A stretch of DNA of 64,000 nt from Rhodospirillales bacterium. GTDB taxonomy: Bacteria; Pseudomonadota; Alphaproteobacteria; Acetobacterales; Acetobacteraceae. Numbering within the stretch: position 1 is the stretch's first letter; each line of letters begins with the position of its first letter. The position numbers were made by a program, and so were the translations under genes. Shown here piece after piece: positions 42,297 through 51,171 of this stretch. The notes under the pieces are model-generated. The model had not been told where the DNA came from. It saw nothing but the letters and a program-made list of their open reading frames with translations, and did not search any database. The DNA lies in contig JANXSM010000080.1 in NCBI GenBank assembly GCA_025352665.1, forward strand, positions 62,001 through 126,000. Reading direction: 5' to 3'.

Positions 42297-42818
42297 TTAA
42301 AGCTCCCGGCCGATGACCCGATCGAGCGAATACCGTCCGCCGCCATTCATCGAAATGAACAGAGCGAGGAAGCCCATCAACAGCGCATATTCCATGCCGC
42401 CGGTGTTCCACACCCAGGCCGGTGCCAGGGCCACGCAGATCACTGCCATTTCAATGGCGATCATCGGTGCCACGATGCGGGTGAACAGCCCCAACGCCAG
42501 CATCAGCGCCCCCACGGTCTCGATCGACATCACGGCATAGCCGAAAGCCTCGGCAAAAGGCACATGCAGCTGGTTCTGCAACCGGTCGACGTTGCGGGCG
42601 AATGCATTCGCAGCCCCGCCATGGCCGACGCCCATCGCCTTGGGCATGCCATGGGTCACCAGAATAAGCCCGAAGGCCACGCGCAGCACCGCATAGGCCA
42701 CCGGTTGCGCCCAGGCATAGAATGGCTTCAACCCAGGAAACACCAGCCGGTTATCGGTCAGACCACTCCCGGCCACGCCGGCCAGCGGCATAACAAAAGA
42801 GACTCGATTTTCCTGCAT
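42297..42818 (-). CDS. DoxX family membrane protein
   Basis: This 173-residue protein has four hydrophobic helices: AVAYAVLRVAFGLILVTHGM, IETVGALMLALGLFTRIV, MIAIEMAVICVALAP and LLMGFLALFISMNG. VTHGMPKAMG is the usual start of the second conserved block. DoxX-like proteins are inner-membrane subunits linked to oxidoreductases or to surface redox stress; the exact role is unknown. The ATG at 42818 has GGGGAC-type spacing upstream. It is transcribed opposite to the Liv operon that ends 130 bp away. Confidence 0.82.
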   Translation of the reverse strand: MQENRVSFVMPLAGVAGSGLTDNRLVFPGLKPFYAWAQPVAYAVLRVAFGLILVTHGMPKAMGVGHGGAANAFARNVDRLQNQLHVPFAEAFGYAVMSIETVGALMLALGLFTRIVAPMIAIEMAVICVALAPAWVWNTGGMEYALLMGFLALFISMNGGGRYSLDRVIGREL

Positions 42819-42845
42819 GACCGTCCCCGCCGTTGGTTTCTTATA

Positions 42846-42875
42846 AATCACGCGATAAAACAGAGAGCTACAGCG
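42846..42875. repeat. Fragment of the dispersed intergenic repeat
   Basis: AATCACGCGATAAAACAGAGAG followed by CTACAGCG matches the right half of the core of copies 1-3 (TGAATCACGCGATAAAACAAAG, then AGAGC ends), with a few changes. The left half is not present. It lies between doxX and the tRNA gene. Confidence 0.5.
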
Positions 42876-43003
42876 CCGCCGTCGCGTCTCGCAATGAACC
42901 AATGTGCAACGGCTCTGCGAGGATAGCGCCTGGCCTCATGAAGCCAAGCGGTTTTGCAGCCGACACATCTCGTGTCCGCTCACATCGGAAAACCAAGGGG
43001 AAG

Positions 43004-43080
<77 letters not shown>

Positions 43081-43116
43081 ACTGGCCTCAGCAATAGCGC
43101 GAACCCGATGCCGCTG

Positions 43117-44109
43117 TCACCCCTGCGATGCGAGCCACGCAGCGGCCGCCGCCTCGGCGGCGCGGGGAGGCTGCGATGCGGTGATCCAGGCGATCGCATC
43201 CCCGATCGGCGCGGCACGGCCAAGGTCGTCGGGCAGCAGATGATATCCATTCGGATAGAACGCGCGCATCGCCCCCTCCGGCAGCGACCGCCACATCGAA
43301 GCAGTAGCACCGGGCGGCACCAGCTCGTCCCGCCCGCCGTATTGAAACAGGCCAGGTGCGGTGAAGCGAGGCGCCGCCGCAAGGGCCGCATCCATCAGAT
43401 CCACCAAGCCCCGCAGCGTGTCGAAACGCGTGTCGCGCACCGTCAGCGGATCGCGGGACAACCGGATCAGCGCGTCCCGATTGTCGGACGGCGTCACCTG
43501 CACCGGCCCCCGCCCGACGGTCAAACCCGGCGCGATCGTGGCCACCAGCCACAGCCCGCCCTGCATCGCAAAGTTCATCCGTGCCCGGCCCCACACCGCC
43601 GGGGCCGACAGAACGTAGCCCGCCACCGGCGTGATGTGCTCGGTCGCCAGCCGCATGGCGACGGCGCCGCCCATGCTCTCGCCGATCACATACAGCTTCT
43701 GGTTCGGATGCCGCTCGTGCAGCAGCCGCGTCATCGTCGCGGCATCGTCCACCAGCGCATCGCCCCCGGGCCAGAACCCCCGACCGGGGGCCGCCCCGAA
43801 ACCGCGCTGGTCCGGCGCATACACGGCAATCCCCGCCGCCGCATAGTCCGGCCCCGGCAGCACCCAGGCGTTGCGACTGTCGTTGAACCCGTGCAGCGCC
43901 AGCAGCACCGCCACCGGCTCGCCCTCCGGCATCCACGTGCGATACGGCAGCCGCGCCCCATCCGCCATCACGAAGGCCTGCGCCTCCTGGGCCGGCGGCA
44001 TGATCGCAGGCCCCGGAAACGCCCCCACCGACACGCATCCCGCCACCGCAAGCGGCGCGAGGACAGCCAGGCGACGGGAGATCCGCGGAGGTGAACGCAT
44101 TGTCGTCAT
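43117..44109 (-). CDS. Lipoprotein alpha/beta-hydrolase (monoglyceride-lipase-like)
   Basis: This protein of about 330 residues has a lipobox-like start (RRLAVLAPLAVAGC), suggesting a lipid-anchored periplasmic or outer-membrane protein. The alpha/beta-hydrolase core has LLALHGFNDSRNAWVLPGPD, YAPDQRGFGAAPGRG, the nucleophile elbow VIGESMGGAVAMRLA, the Asp in QYGGRDELVPPG and His in YPNGYHLLPDDLG. Relatives are lysophospholipases or monoacylglycerol lipases. ATG starts at 44109 and 44100 are both possible. It is divergent from the zinc-finger/polA genes. Confidence 0.87.
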   Translation of the reverse strand: MTTMRSPPRISRRLAVLAPLAVAGCVSVGAFPGPAIMPPAQEAQAFVMADGARLPYRTWMPEGEPVAVLLALHGFNDSRNAWVLPGPDYAAAGIAVYAPDQRGFGAAPGRGFWPGGDALVDDAATMTRLLHERHPNQKLYVIGESMGGAVAMRLATEHITPVAGYVLSAPAVWGRARMNFAMQGGLWLVATIAPGLTVGRGPVQVTPSDNRDALIRLSRDPLTVRDTRFDTLRGLVDLMDAALAAAPRFTAPGLFQYGGRDELVPPGATASMWRSLPEGAMRAFYPNGYHLLPDDLGRAAPIGDAIAWITASQPPRAAEAAAAAWLASQG

Positions 44110-44182
44110 GGCTATCACGCCCAGGCCACAGTACAACAGCGCCGCTCGCACTTTCCTCCAGGATCGTTCTTAAGGATCGTCC

Positions 44183-44389
44183 ATGTCCGACGGATTAGCC
44201 TCCCCCGCAGCGATTACCTCCGCCGAAACCTTCCATGTCGATGACCGTACCATCGCCTGCGACGGCGGCGACGGGGCCTTGGGCCATCCACGGGTCTTCC
44301 TGCGGATCCTGGATCGCGACGTGATATGCCCCTATTGCTCGCGCCACTACATCCTGAACGCGGGCGCAGGCAACGACCACGGCCACTGA
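44183..44389 (+). CDS. CHCC zinc-finger domain protein
   Basis: This 68-residue protein carries [17 protein letters not shown] and [13 protein letters not shown], the complete zf-CHCC pattern (C, H, CxxC). The same fold occurs in the mitochondrial complex I subunit NDUFS6; bacterial versions are uncharacterised small zinc proteins. It ends one base before the polA start, so it probably shares its transcript. Confidence 0.85.
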   Translation: MSDGLASPAAITSAETFHVDDRTIACDGGDGALGHPRVFLRILDRDVICPYCSRHYILNAGAGNDHGH

Positions 44390-44390
44390 C

Positions 44391-47231
44391 ATGGACGACG
44401 AACGCACCGACGAAGGCCCGACCCCGGTCGACCCCGCTCCCCCGCCCCACCTGATCCTCATCGACGGATCCGGCTTCATCTTCCGCGCCTTCCACGCTCT
44501 GCCGCCGATGTCCCGGCCAGACGGAACCCCCGTCAACGCCGTCTTCGGCTTTACCAACATGCTGGCCCGACTGCTGAAGGACCACGTCGGCACCCATTTC
44601 GCCGTCATCTTCGACGCCGGCCGCACCACCTTCCGCAACCGCCTCTACGACAAATACAAAGCCCAGCGCCCCGACCCGCCGCCGGAGCTGATCCCCCAGT
44701 TTGCCCTGGTGCGCGAGGCCACCCAGGCGTTCGGCGTCCCCGCCATCGAGCTCGCCGACTGGGAGGCCGACGACCTGATCGCCTCCTACGCCCGCTGCGT
44801 CACCGACCGCGGTGGCCGCGCCACCATCGTCTCCTCCGACAAAGACCTGATGCAGCTCATCCGACCCGGCGTCGAGATGATGGACCCGATGAAGCAGAAG
44901 CCCATCCGCGAGGCCGAGGTCATCGAGAAATTCGGCGTCCCCCCCGGCAAGCTCATCGAGGTGCAGGCCCTGATGGGCGACAGCGTCGACAACGTCCCCG
45001 GCGTCCCCGGCATCGGCCCCAAGACCGCTGCCCTGCTCATCCAGGAGTTCGGCGACCTCGAAACCGTGCTCGCCCAGGCCCCGTCCATGAAACCCTCCAA
45101 GCGGCGCGACCTGCTGATCGAGCACGCCGCCGCCGCCCGCATCTCCCGCGAGCTGGTAATCCTGCGCGAGGACGCCCCGCTCCCGGTCCCCCTCGAACAA
45201 ATGGTCGCCTGCGACCCCGACCGCCCGGTCCTCGTCGCCTGGCTGCACGCCCAGGGCTTTCGCAGCACCATCCAGCGCCTCGGCCTGGAAGACCTGCCAA
45301 CCCCCGGCCCCGGCGCCTCGCCCACATCCTCCCTGGCCCGCCCCGACCAGCCCGCCCCGGTCGGCCTACAGGGCCAGCTGTTCGCAGCCCCCGCCCCCAT
45401 CCCGCAACCCAACGCCGGCGCCCAACCCTTCGGCCCCTACGAAACCGTCACCACCGAAGCCGCCCTCGCCGCCTGGGTCGCCGAAGCCCACACCGCCGGC
45501 ATGGTCGCCGTCGACACCGAAACCGACGGGCTCGACCCGATGCGCGCCAACATGCTCGGCCTTTCCCTTGCAACCGCCCCGGGCCGCGCCTGCTACATCC
45601 CCCTCCGCCACGAGAACGTCGGCGACCAGATCCCTATCGAGACCGCCCGCACCCACCTCGCCCCCCTGCTCGCCGACCGCTCAGTCCTCAAAATCTTCCA
45701 GAACGCCAAGTTTGACCTGCTGGTCTTCGCCCGCGCGGGCCTGGCCGACGTCGCTCCGATCGATGACACCATGCTGATTTCCTACACCATGGAAGCCGGC
45801 GCCCACGGCCACGGCATGGACGAACTCTCCACGCTCCACCTCGGCCACGTGCCGGTCTCCTACAACAGCGTCACCGGCACCGGAAAAGCGCGCATCCCCT
45901 TCGCCCACGTGCCCCTCGACCGCGCCACCGCCTACGCCGCCGAGGACACCGACGTCACCCTCCGCCTCTGGCACGCCCTGAAACCCCGCCTGCGCACCAG
46001 CCAATCCTTGGCCCTCTACGAGCAATCCGAACGCCGCCTCATCCCCGTGCTGATGGCCATGGAGCAGGCCGGCGTGAAGCTCGACAAGCCCGGCCTCCAG
46101 GCCATGTCGCTCGATTTCGCCGCCCGCATGGCCGTCATGGAAACCGACATCCACGCCATGGCCGGCGAAACCTTCAACCTCGGCTCCGCCAAACAGCTCG
46201 GCGAAATCCTGTTCGACCGCATGAGCCTGTCCGGCGGAAAACGCATGAAAACCGGAGCCTGGGGCACCGACGCCTCCGTCCTCCAAGGCCTCGCCGACCA
46301 AGGCCACGCCCTGCCCGCCCGCGTGCTCGAATGGCGCCAGCTCGCCAAGCTCAAATCCACCTACGCCGACGCTCTCGTCGAACAGATCAACCCCGAAACC
46401 GGCCGCGTCCACACCAGTTTCGCCATGGCCATCACCAGCACCGGCCGCCTCTCCTCCACCGACCCCAACCTCCAGAACATCCCCATCCGCACCGAGGAAG
46501 GCAGCCGCATCCGCCGCACCTTCATCGCCGAGCCCGGCCACGTCCTGGTCAGCGCCGACTACTCCCAGATCGAGTTGCGCCTGCTCGCCCACACCGCCGA
46601 CATCCCCCAGCTCAAGGAAAGCTTCGCCGCCGGCGAAGACATCCACGCCCGCACCGCCAGCGAAGTGTTCGGCGTCCCCATGGCCGGCATGGACGCCATG
46701 ACACGCCGTCGCGCCAAAGCCATCAATTTCGGCATCATCTACGGCATCTCAGCCTTCGGCCTCGCCCGCCAGCTCGCCATAGAACCCGGCGAAGCCCGCC
46801 GCTACATCGAGGCCTACTTCGCCCGCTACCCCCAAATCCGCACCTACATGGACCGCACCATCGCCGAGGCCAAAGCCCACGGCTACGTCATGACCCCCCT
46901 CGGCCGACGCCTCTGGATCGCAGGCATCGGCGACAAAAACCCCGCCCGCCGCAGCTACGCCGAACGCCAGGCCATCAACGCCCCCTTGCAAGGCGGTGCG
47001 GCCGACGTCATCAAACGCGCCATGGTCAAGCTCCCCCAGGCCCTCGCCGACGCCCAACTCTCCGCCCGCCTCCTCCTCCAGGTGCACGACGAACTGCTCT
47101 TCGAAGTGCCCGAGGCCGAAGCCACACAAACCGCAGCACTGGCCAAACAAATCATGGAAGCCGCAGCCACCCTCTCCGTCCCCCTCGTCGTCGAAACCGG
47201 AACCGGCCCCACCTGGGCCGCGGCACACTGA
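44391..47231 (+). CDS. polA: DNA polymerase I
   Basis: This 946-residue protein is complete in three domains. The 5'-3' exonuclease spans residues ~12-300 (LILIDGSGFIFRAFHALPPM, ADDLIASYA, GDSVDNVPGVPGIGPKTA). The proofreading exonuclease spans ~360-560, with active-site acids visible in VAVDTETDGLDP and FDLLVFARAG. The polymerase domain has DYSQIELRLLAH, RRRAKAINFGIIYGISAFG and LLQVHDELLFEV. It fills gaps in repair and removes RNA primers. The + strand here is strikingly C-rich. The stop overlaps the next start by one base. Confidence 0.97.
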   Translation: MDDERTDEGPTPVDPAPPPHLILIDGSGFIFRAFHALPPMSRPDGTPVNAVFGFTNMLARLLKDHVGTHFAVIFDAGRTTFRNRLYDKYKAQRPDPPPELIPQFALVREATQAFGVPAIELADWEADDLIASYARCVTDRGGRATIVSSDKDLMQLIRPGVEMMDPMKQKPIREAEVIEKFGVPPGKLIEVQALMGDSVDNVPGVPGIGPKTAALLIQEFGDLETVLAQAPSMKPSKRRDLLIEHAAAARISRELVILREDAPLPVPLEQMVACDPDRPVLVAWLHAQGFRSTIQRLGLEDLPTPGPGASPTSSLARPDQPAPVGLQGQLFAAPAPIPQPNAGAQPFGPYETVTTEAALAAWVAEAHTAGMVAVDTETDGLDPMRANMLGLSLATAPGRACYIPLRHENVGDQIPIETARTHLAPLLADRSVLKIFQNAKFDLLVFARAGLADVAPIDDTMLISYTMEAGAHGHGMDELSTLHLGHVPVSYNSVTGTGKARIPFAHVPLDRATAYAAEDTDVTLRLWHALKPRLRTSQSLALYEQSERRLIPVLMAMEQAGVKLDKPGLQAMSLDFAARMAVMETDIHAMAGETFNLGSAKQLGEILFDRMSLSGGKRMKTGAWGTDASVLQGLADQGHALPARVLEWRQLAKLKSTYADALVEQINPETGRVHTSFAMAITSTGRLSSTDPNLQNIPIRTEEGSRIRRTFIAEPGHVLVSADYSQIELRLLAHTADIPQLKESFAAGEDIHARTASEVFGVPMAGMDAMTRRRAKAINFGIIYGISAFGLARQLAIEPGEARRYIEAYFARYPQIRTYMDRTIAEAKAHGYVMTPLGRRLWIAGIGDKNPARRSYAERQAINAPLQGGAADVIKRAMVKLPQALADAQLSARLLLQVHDELLFEVPEAEATQTAALAKQIMEAAATLSVPLVVETGTGPTWAAAH

Positions 47232-48397
47232 TGATCCCGCAAGGCCTCCACACCCATTTCACCGCGGACGAATTTGCCGCCCGCAAAGCCGCAACCCTCG
47301 CCGCCATGCACGCCCGCGGCCTCCACGCCTTGCTGATGTTCCGCCAGGAAAGCATGTACTGGCTCACCGGCTACGACACCTTCGGCTACGTCTATTTCCA
47401 ATGCATGGTCCTCACCGCCAACGGCGACCTCGCCTTGCTCACCCGCGCACCCGACCGTTTGCAGGCTCGCTTCACCTCCATCGTCGAAAACGTCCGCATC
47501 TGGGTCGACAGCCCCGAAGCCGCCCCCGCCAACGACCTGCGCACCCTCCTGGCCGACCTCCACTGCGCCGGCCACCGCCTCGGCGTGGAATGGGACTCCT
47601 ACGGCCTCACCGCCCGCAACGGCCAACGCCTCACCGCAGCCCTCGAAGGCTTCGCCACCCTCGATGACGGGTCAGACCTCATAACCCGCCTCCGCCTCAT
47701 CAAATCCCCCGCCGAAATCACCTACGTCCGCCGCGCCGCAACCCTGGCCGACGCCGCCCTCCACGCAGCAGAAACCGCAACCCGCCCCGGCGCCTTCGAA
47801 GGCGACATCCTCGCCGACATGCAAGCAGCCGTCTTTCGGGGCGGCGGAGACGACCCGGCCAACGAATATATCATCGGCTCCGGCCCCGGCGCCCTCATGT
47901 GCCGCTACTTCACCGGCCGCCGAAATCTCGACCCAACCGACCAGCTGACCCTCGAATTCGCCGGCGCCTACCGCCACTATCACGCCTGCCTCATGCGAAC
48001 CTTCCTCATCGGCGAGGCCGACCCGCGCCTCCTCGCCATGCACGCCGCCTGCGCTGAAGCCCTCCTCGCCGCCGAAGCCGCCCTCCGCCCCGGCGAACCC
48101 TTAGGCGACGCCTTCAACGCCCACGCCCGCGTGCTCGACAAAGCCGGCCTCCGCCCCCACCGCCTCAACGCCTGCGGCTACTCCCTCGGCACCACCTTCG
48201 CCCCCAACTGGATGGACTGGCCCATGCTCTACCAAGGCCAGCCCGTCATCGCCGCCCCCGGCATGGTCTTCTTCGTCCACATCATCGTCTTCAACGCCGA
48301 AGCCAACCTCGCCATGACCCTCGGACGAACCTGTCTCGTCACCAACAACACCGCCGAAATCCTCTCCCAAGGCGACATCGGCCTCGTCCGCAGGTAA
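47231..48397 (+). CDS. M24-fold (creatinase/prolidase-like) protein lacking metal ligands
   Basis: This 388-residue protein has an N-terminal creatinase domain (ARGLHALLMFRQESMYWLTGYD, FGYVYFQCMVLTANGDL) and a C-terminal pita-bread domain. The five expected metal-binding positions of prolidases (D, D, H, E, E) read E in LTLEFAGAY, C in YHACLMRTF, Y in CGYSLG, H in FVHIIVF and a non-acid in MTLGRT. It therefore cannot bind the usual metal pair. The same family includes the ectoine hydrolase DoeA/EutD type, whose sequence context (IIGSGPGAL, RYFTGRRNLD) is similar. Substrate is unknown. Its start overlaps polA by one base (TGATG). Confidence 0.85.
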   Translation: MIPQGLHTHFTADEFAARKAATLAAMHARGLHALLMFRQESMYWLTGYDTFGYVYFQCMVLTANGDLALLTRAPDRLQARFTSIVENVRIWVDSPEAAPANDLRTLLADLHCAGHRLGVEWDSYGLTARNGQRLTAALEGFATLDDGSDLITRLRLIKSPAEITYVRRAATLADAALHAAETATRPGAFEGDILADMQAAVFRGGGDDPANEYIIGSGPGALMCRYFTGRRNLDPTDQLTLEFAGAYRHYHACLMRTFLIGEADPRLLAMHAACAEALLAAEAALRPGEPLGDAFNAHARVLDKAGLRPHRLNACGYSLGTTFAPNWMDWPMLYQGQPVIAAPGMVFFVHIIVFNAEANLAMTLGRTCLVTNNTAEILSQGDIGLVRR

Positions 48398-48428
48398 TCT
48401 CCCGCCCACCCAAGAAGAGACCCACGCC

Positions 48429-49031
48429 ATGAAAGCCGCCCCCCTGCTGTTCGGCGCCCTGCTCACCCTCCAAACCCTCCCCGCCCCCGCTCAGACAACC
48501 GCCCAAACCACCACCCAAACCACCACCCAGTTCACCGTCAACGGCACCGTCGAAACCATCGCCCCCACCGAAATCACCCTCAAATCCACCGCCGGCCTCA
48601 TCGCCCGCTTCGCCCTCTCCCCCAATCTCGTCGTCCTGCAAAACAAACCCGCCACCCTCGCCGACATCAAACCCAACGACTACGTCGCCTCCGCCGCCAT
48701 CCGCGGCACCGACCACAAACTCCATTCCACCGAGCTGCGTATCTTCCCCGAAGCCCTCCGCGGCACAGGGATCGGCCAACGCCCTATGAACGACCCGCGC
48801 GGCCAAACCATGACCAACGCAACCGTCACCGGCGCCGCCATCACAGACGGTAGCAACACCATCAAAGTGACCTTCCCCGGCGGCGAGTCGGAAATGGTGG
48901 TCGACCCCGGAATCCCCGTCATCCGCATCGACACCGTGGACCGCAGCCTCGTCAAACCCGGCAGCCCCGTGCGCATCCAAGGCACCCACGACAACACCAC
49001 CGACACCGTCACGCGTATTACCCTGCAGTGA
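48429..49031 (+). CDS. Secreted DUF5666-like protein
   Basis: This 200-residue protein has a signal peptide (APLLFGALLTLQTLPAPAQ) and then a short Thr/Gln repeat (TTAQTTTQTTTQ). Beta-rich sequence follows (TVNGTVETIAPTEITLKSTAG, KPATLADIKPNDYVASAAI). This resembles the small OB-like domains grouped as DUF5666. It ends with IRIQGTHDNTTDTVTRITLQ. It is a likely periplasmic protein of unknown function. The gene follows the M24 gene by 31 bases. Confidence 0.7.
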   Translation: MKAAPLLFGALLTLQTLPAPAQTTAQTTTQTTTQFTVNGTVETIAPTEITLKSTAGLIARFALSPNLVVLQNKPATLADIKPNDYVASAAIRGTDHKLHSTELRIFPEALRGTGIGQRPMNDPRGQTMTNATVTGAAITDGSNTIKVTFPGGESEMVVDPGIPVIRIDTVDRSLVKPGSPVRIQGTHDNTTDTVTRITLQ

Positions 49032-49032
49032 T

Positions 49033-49210
49033 CCGGCTGCGCCGGAAGCGCTCCGCGCAGCCAGGGCCCTGCCCTGGACCCGCCAGAGGCGTAAGCCTCT
49101 GGACACCATTCGTTTGAAGGGATGTCCCTGACTGCGGAGGGGGTCCGATCCGCCAGAGGGCAAAACCCGCCGGTCGGACCCCCTCCGCAGTCAGAGACAC
49201 GCCTCAATGA
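49033..49210. repeat. Long palindromic intergenic element, copy B
   Basis: The left arm CCGGCTGCGCCGGAAGCGCT, the inner hairpin CCAGAGGC/GCCTCTGG (49083-49102), GGACACCATTCGTT and the right-end CCTCAATGA match copy A at 26050. The central stem pairs 49128-49148 with 49174-49194, 21 bp perfect, but with different bases from copy A at several pairs. The right outer arm of copy A is missing here. It begins immediately after the stop of the secreted-protein gene, so it may also act on that transcript's end. Confidence 0.8.
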
Positions 49211-49342
49211 CCGGAATGCAGAAGCCCCGCCTCGAGCCGAGCCCAGCACAACATCCCTGCCGCGTGGAACGCCTCAAACAAAGCCGGATAAGTGCGTATT
49301 GTTATGATATCGTAACGAAATAGGCCAGCCAAAACCAGTCCG

Positions 49343-49969
49343 TCACGCCAGTTCGCAAAAATCATCGTCCGGCTCCAGGCCCGGCACGGTCACAACCGCC
49401 CCCAACCCCACCCGCAAATCGCCCCACCAGCCAGACCCCGCAACCCCAGTCGCGGTCGCGGTCGCCTCGACCGGCAAAATCTCGTCACTGCCAGAAGCCA
49501 CTGCCGCCACCGGTGCGACCATTGCGGCCAGCGCCACTTCGAACCCAAGCATCCGGCACAGCGGCCGCAACGTCTTGCCCAGCCGGGGCGAGGCCGCCAA
49601 CAGCGCCACCATTTCCGGATCGCCGAGTAGAAACTCCAACTGGTTCCCAAGCGCCGCCGCCTTATACGGCACCAGCCCACACAACCAGGCAAACCCGCGC
49701 GGCAACTGCGTCCCAGGCGACCGCAAACCCGCCACCCGAACCACCGAAGCCCGGCCCGGACAAAACCACCCGCCCCGAACCCGCCCCGCCCGGATCGCGG
49801 CGATGAGCACCAAAACCTCCCGCTCGAACCGCCGCAACCGGTTATAAACCAACAGGATCAAAGCCCCCGGCAACCCATTCCCCGCACTCCGCGCCGCCAC
49901 CACCCGACACAGCCCATCAAGGACCATCGAGAAGCGATCTGTTACGGAAAGCGGGGCGAAAATTGTCAT
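49343..49969 (-). CDS. Hypothetical protein with conserved N-terminal motif
   Basis: This protein of about 208 residues begins MTIFAPLSVTDRFSMVLDGL and includes LILLVYNRLRRFEREVLVLI and FAWLCGLVPYKAAALGNQLE. An N-terminal hydrophobic helix and Trp/Gly-rich middle suggest weak membrane association. Similar anonymous proteins are known to me from Acetobacteraceae genomes; no domain or function can be given. The codon third positions are G-rich, like the neighbouring minus-strand genes, which supports it being real. Confidence 0.6.
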   Translation of the reverse strand: MTIFAPLSVTDRFSMVLDGLCRVVAARSAGNGLPGALILLVYNRLRRFEREVLVLIAAIRAGRVRGGWFCPGRASVVRVAGLRSPGTQLPRGFAWLCGLVPYKAAALGNQLEFLLGDPEMVALLAASPRLGKTLRPLCRMLGFEVALAAMVAPVAAVASGSDEILPVEATATATGVAGSGWWGDLRVGLGAVVTVPGLEPDDDFCELA

Positions 49970-50041
49970 GAACAGATAATGGACATGAAAAGCTAGCCGA
50001 TGCAATTACGTACTAACCCGTAGTGCAACGAAAACGCCGCT

Positions 50042-50857
50042 TCACCCCTCGCCATCACCTACCAGGTTAAGCCCCGCATTCCGCCGCAAAGTCGGCAACC
50101 CAACCCCCGCCGCATCGAACCCACCATCATTGGCCACCGCCTGGCCATTCAGATAACTCGAAGCCTTGCTGCACAAAAACCCAACAAGCTCAGCCATCTC
50201 CTCCACCGTCCCATAACGACCCAGCGGAATCGCATCGTAGTAATCCGACCGGATCGCCACGCTGTGCACCAGCTTCGCCATCTCCGTCTCAACCGGCCCC
50301 GGACAAACCGCATTCACCCGAACGCCATAACTGCCCAGCTCCACCGCATACTGCTTGGTCATATGAATGATCGCCGCCTTGCTGGTCCCATAAGCCACCC
50401 GCAACGTGCTCGCCCGCAGCCCGGAAATCGAAGCGATATTAACAATCGCCCCGCTCTTTTGCCGAACCATGATCGCCCCGAACGCCTGCGAGCATAAAAA
50501 CGCCCCGTCCAAATTAGTGCCCAAAACATGCCGCCACTCGGCAAAAGAAGTCTCCAAAACCGGCTTGAACACCGCCACCCCCGCGTTGTTCACCAAAGCA
50601 TCCACGCGCCCCCACCGCGCCATCACCGCAGAAGCCGCCGCCGCCACCTGATCCGGATCAGCCACATCGCAAACCCGAGCCAAAACATGCTCAGGTAATC
50701 CCAAACCCGCCGCAGTCGCCAAAAGCGTCTCAGCATCGCTATCGAGCAAAACCACCCGATAGCCATGCGCCAAAAACCAGCGCCCGACCCCCAACCCAAT
50801 CCCCCGAGCCCCCCCGGTGACAACGGCTACAGAATGAGTTTCAGGTGATTCGGACAT
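50042..50857 (-). CDS. Short-chain dehydrogenase/reductase
   Basis: This 271-residue SDR has the NAD-binding VTGGARGIGLGVG, NNAG motif (LVNNAGVAVF), catalytic Ser in NIASISGLRAS and Tyr-x3-Lys in AYGTSKAAIIH. CPGPVETEM and a C-terminal SSYLNGQAVANDGGFD are typical of classical 3-oxoacyl-ACP-reductase-like SDRs. The substrate is unknown. The ATG at 50857 has AAGGGG upstream. Confidence 0.9.
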   Translation of the reverse strand: MSESPETHSVAVVTGGARGIGLGVGRWFLAHGYRVVLLDSDAETLLATAAGLGLPEHVLARVCDVADPDQVAAAASAVMARWGRVDALVNNAGVAVFKPVLETSFAEWRHVLGTNLDGAFLCSQAFGAIMVRQKSGAIVNIASISGLRASTLRVAYGTSKAAIIHMTKQYAVELGSYGVRVNAVCPGPVETEMAKLVHSVAIRSDYYDAIPLGRYGTVEEMAELVGFLCSKASSYLNGQAVANDGGFDAAGVGLPTLRRNAGLNLVGDGEG

Positions 50858-50960
50858 GGCAGGGAGCCCCTTGTGTTTGGACCGAATCGTATGCGCCCAA
50901 ACCCGATGGAGCAATTCCAGCCAAGCCAGTGTCCAGAAACCTAGAAGAGAAGTCGCGGCC

Positions 50961-51024
50961 TAGAGCGTGATGACCGAAGGGGGAATCACCGAAAGGTCTG
51001 AATCACGCAATAAAACAAGTAGAT
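50961..51024. repeat. Dispersed intergenic repeat, copy 3
   Basis: TAGAGCGTGATGACCGAAGG, then GGAATCACCGAAAGGTCTGA and ATCACGCAATAAAAC match copies 1 and 2 closely. The second hairpin module present in those copies is missing, so this copy is truncated on the right by the AT-rich sequence of the islet. Confidence 0.75.
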
Positions 51025-51136
51025 TATCCCCTTGAGGCACGCATGCAGTTTGGCGTTGATTCACGATTAGCCGTTTATGTCAATCTTATTTTTTAGCTAA
51101 CGTGATTCAGCCGTATACTCGTGTTGTAGGTTTTCC

Positions 51137-51165
51137 TTGCAGACATTAAACGCGGGCGCTATATT
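51137..51165 (+). promoter_or_regulatory. Candidate sigma-70 promoter with leaderless start
   Basis: TTGCAG at 51137-51142 and TATATT at 51160-51165 are separated by exactly 17 bp. The ATG at 51172 begins only six bases after the -10 box, so transcription would start at or next to the A of the ATG. No ribosome-binding site can be present in such a transcript. Confidence 0.5.
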
Positions 51166-51171
51166 GGTGGC

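Larger units (their letters stand above)
50858..51171. other. 314-bp intergenic stretch
   Basis: Between the SDR start and the next gene lies repeat copy 3 (50961-51024) and then an AT-rich stretch with the promoter at 51137. An imperfect inverted pair, TTCACGATTAGC near 51060 and GCTAACGTGA near 51094, may be a protein-binding site. No gene was seen. Confidence 0.5.

Noticed and set aside
46331-47230. N-terminal extension of the M24 frame inside polA
   Set aside because: The polA polymerase motifs are intact in the overlapping frame and the extension is Arg/Pro/His-rich noise.
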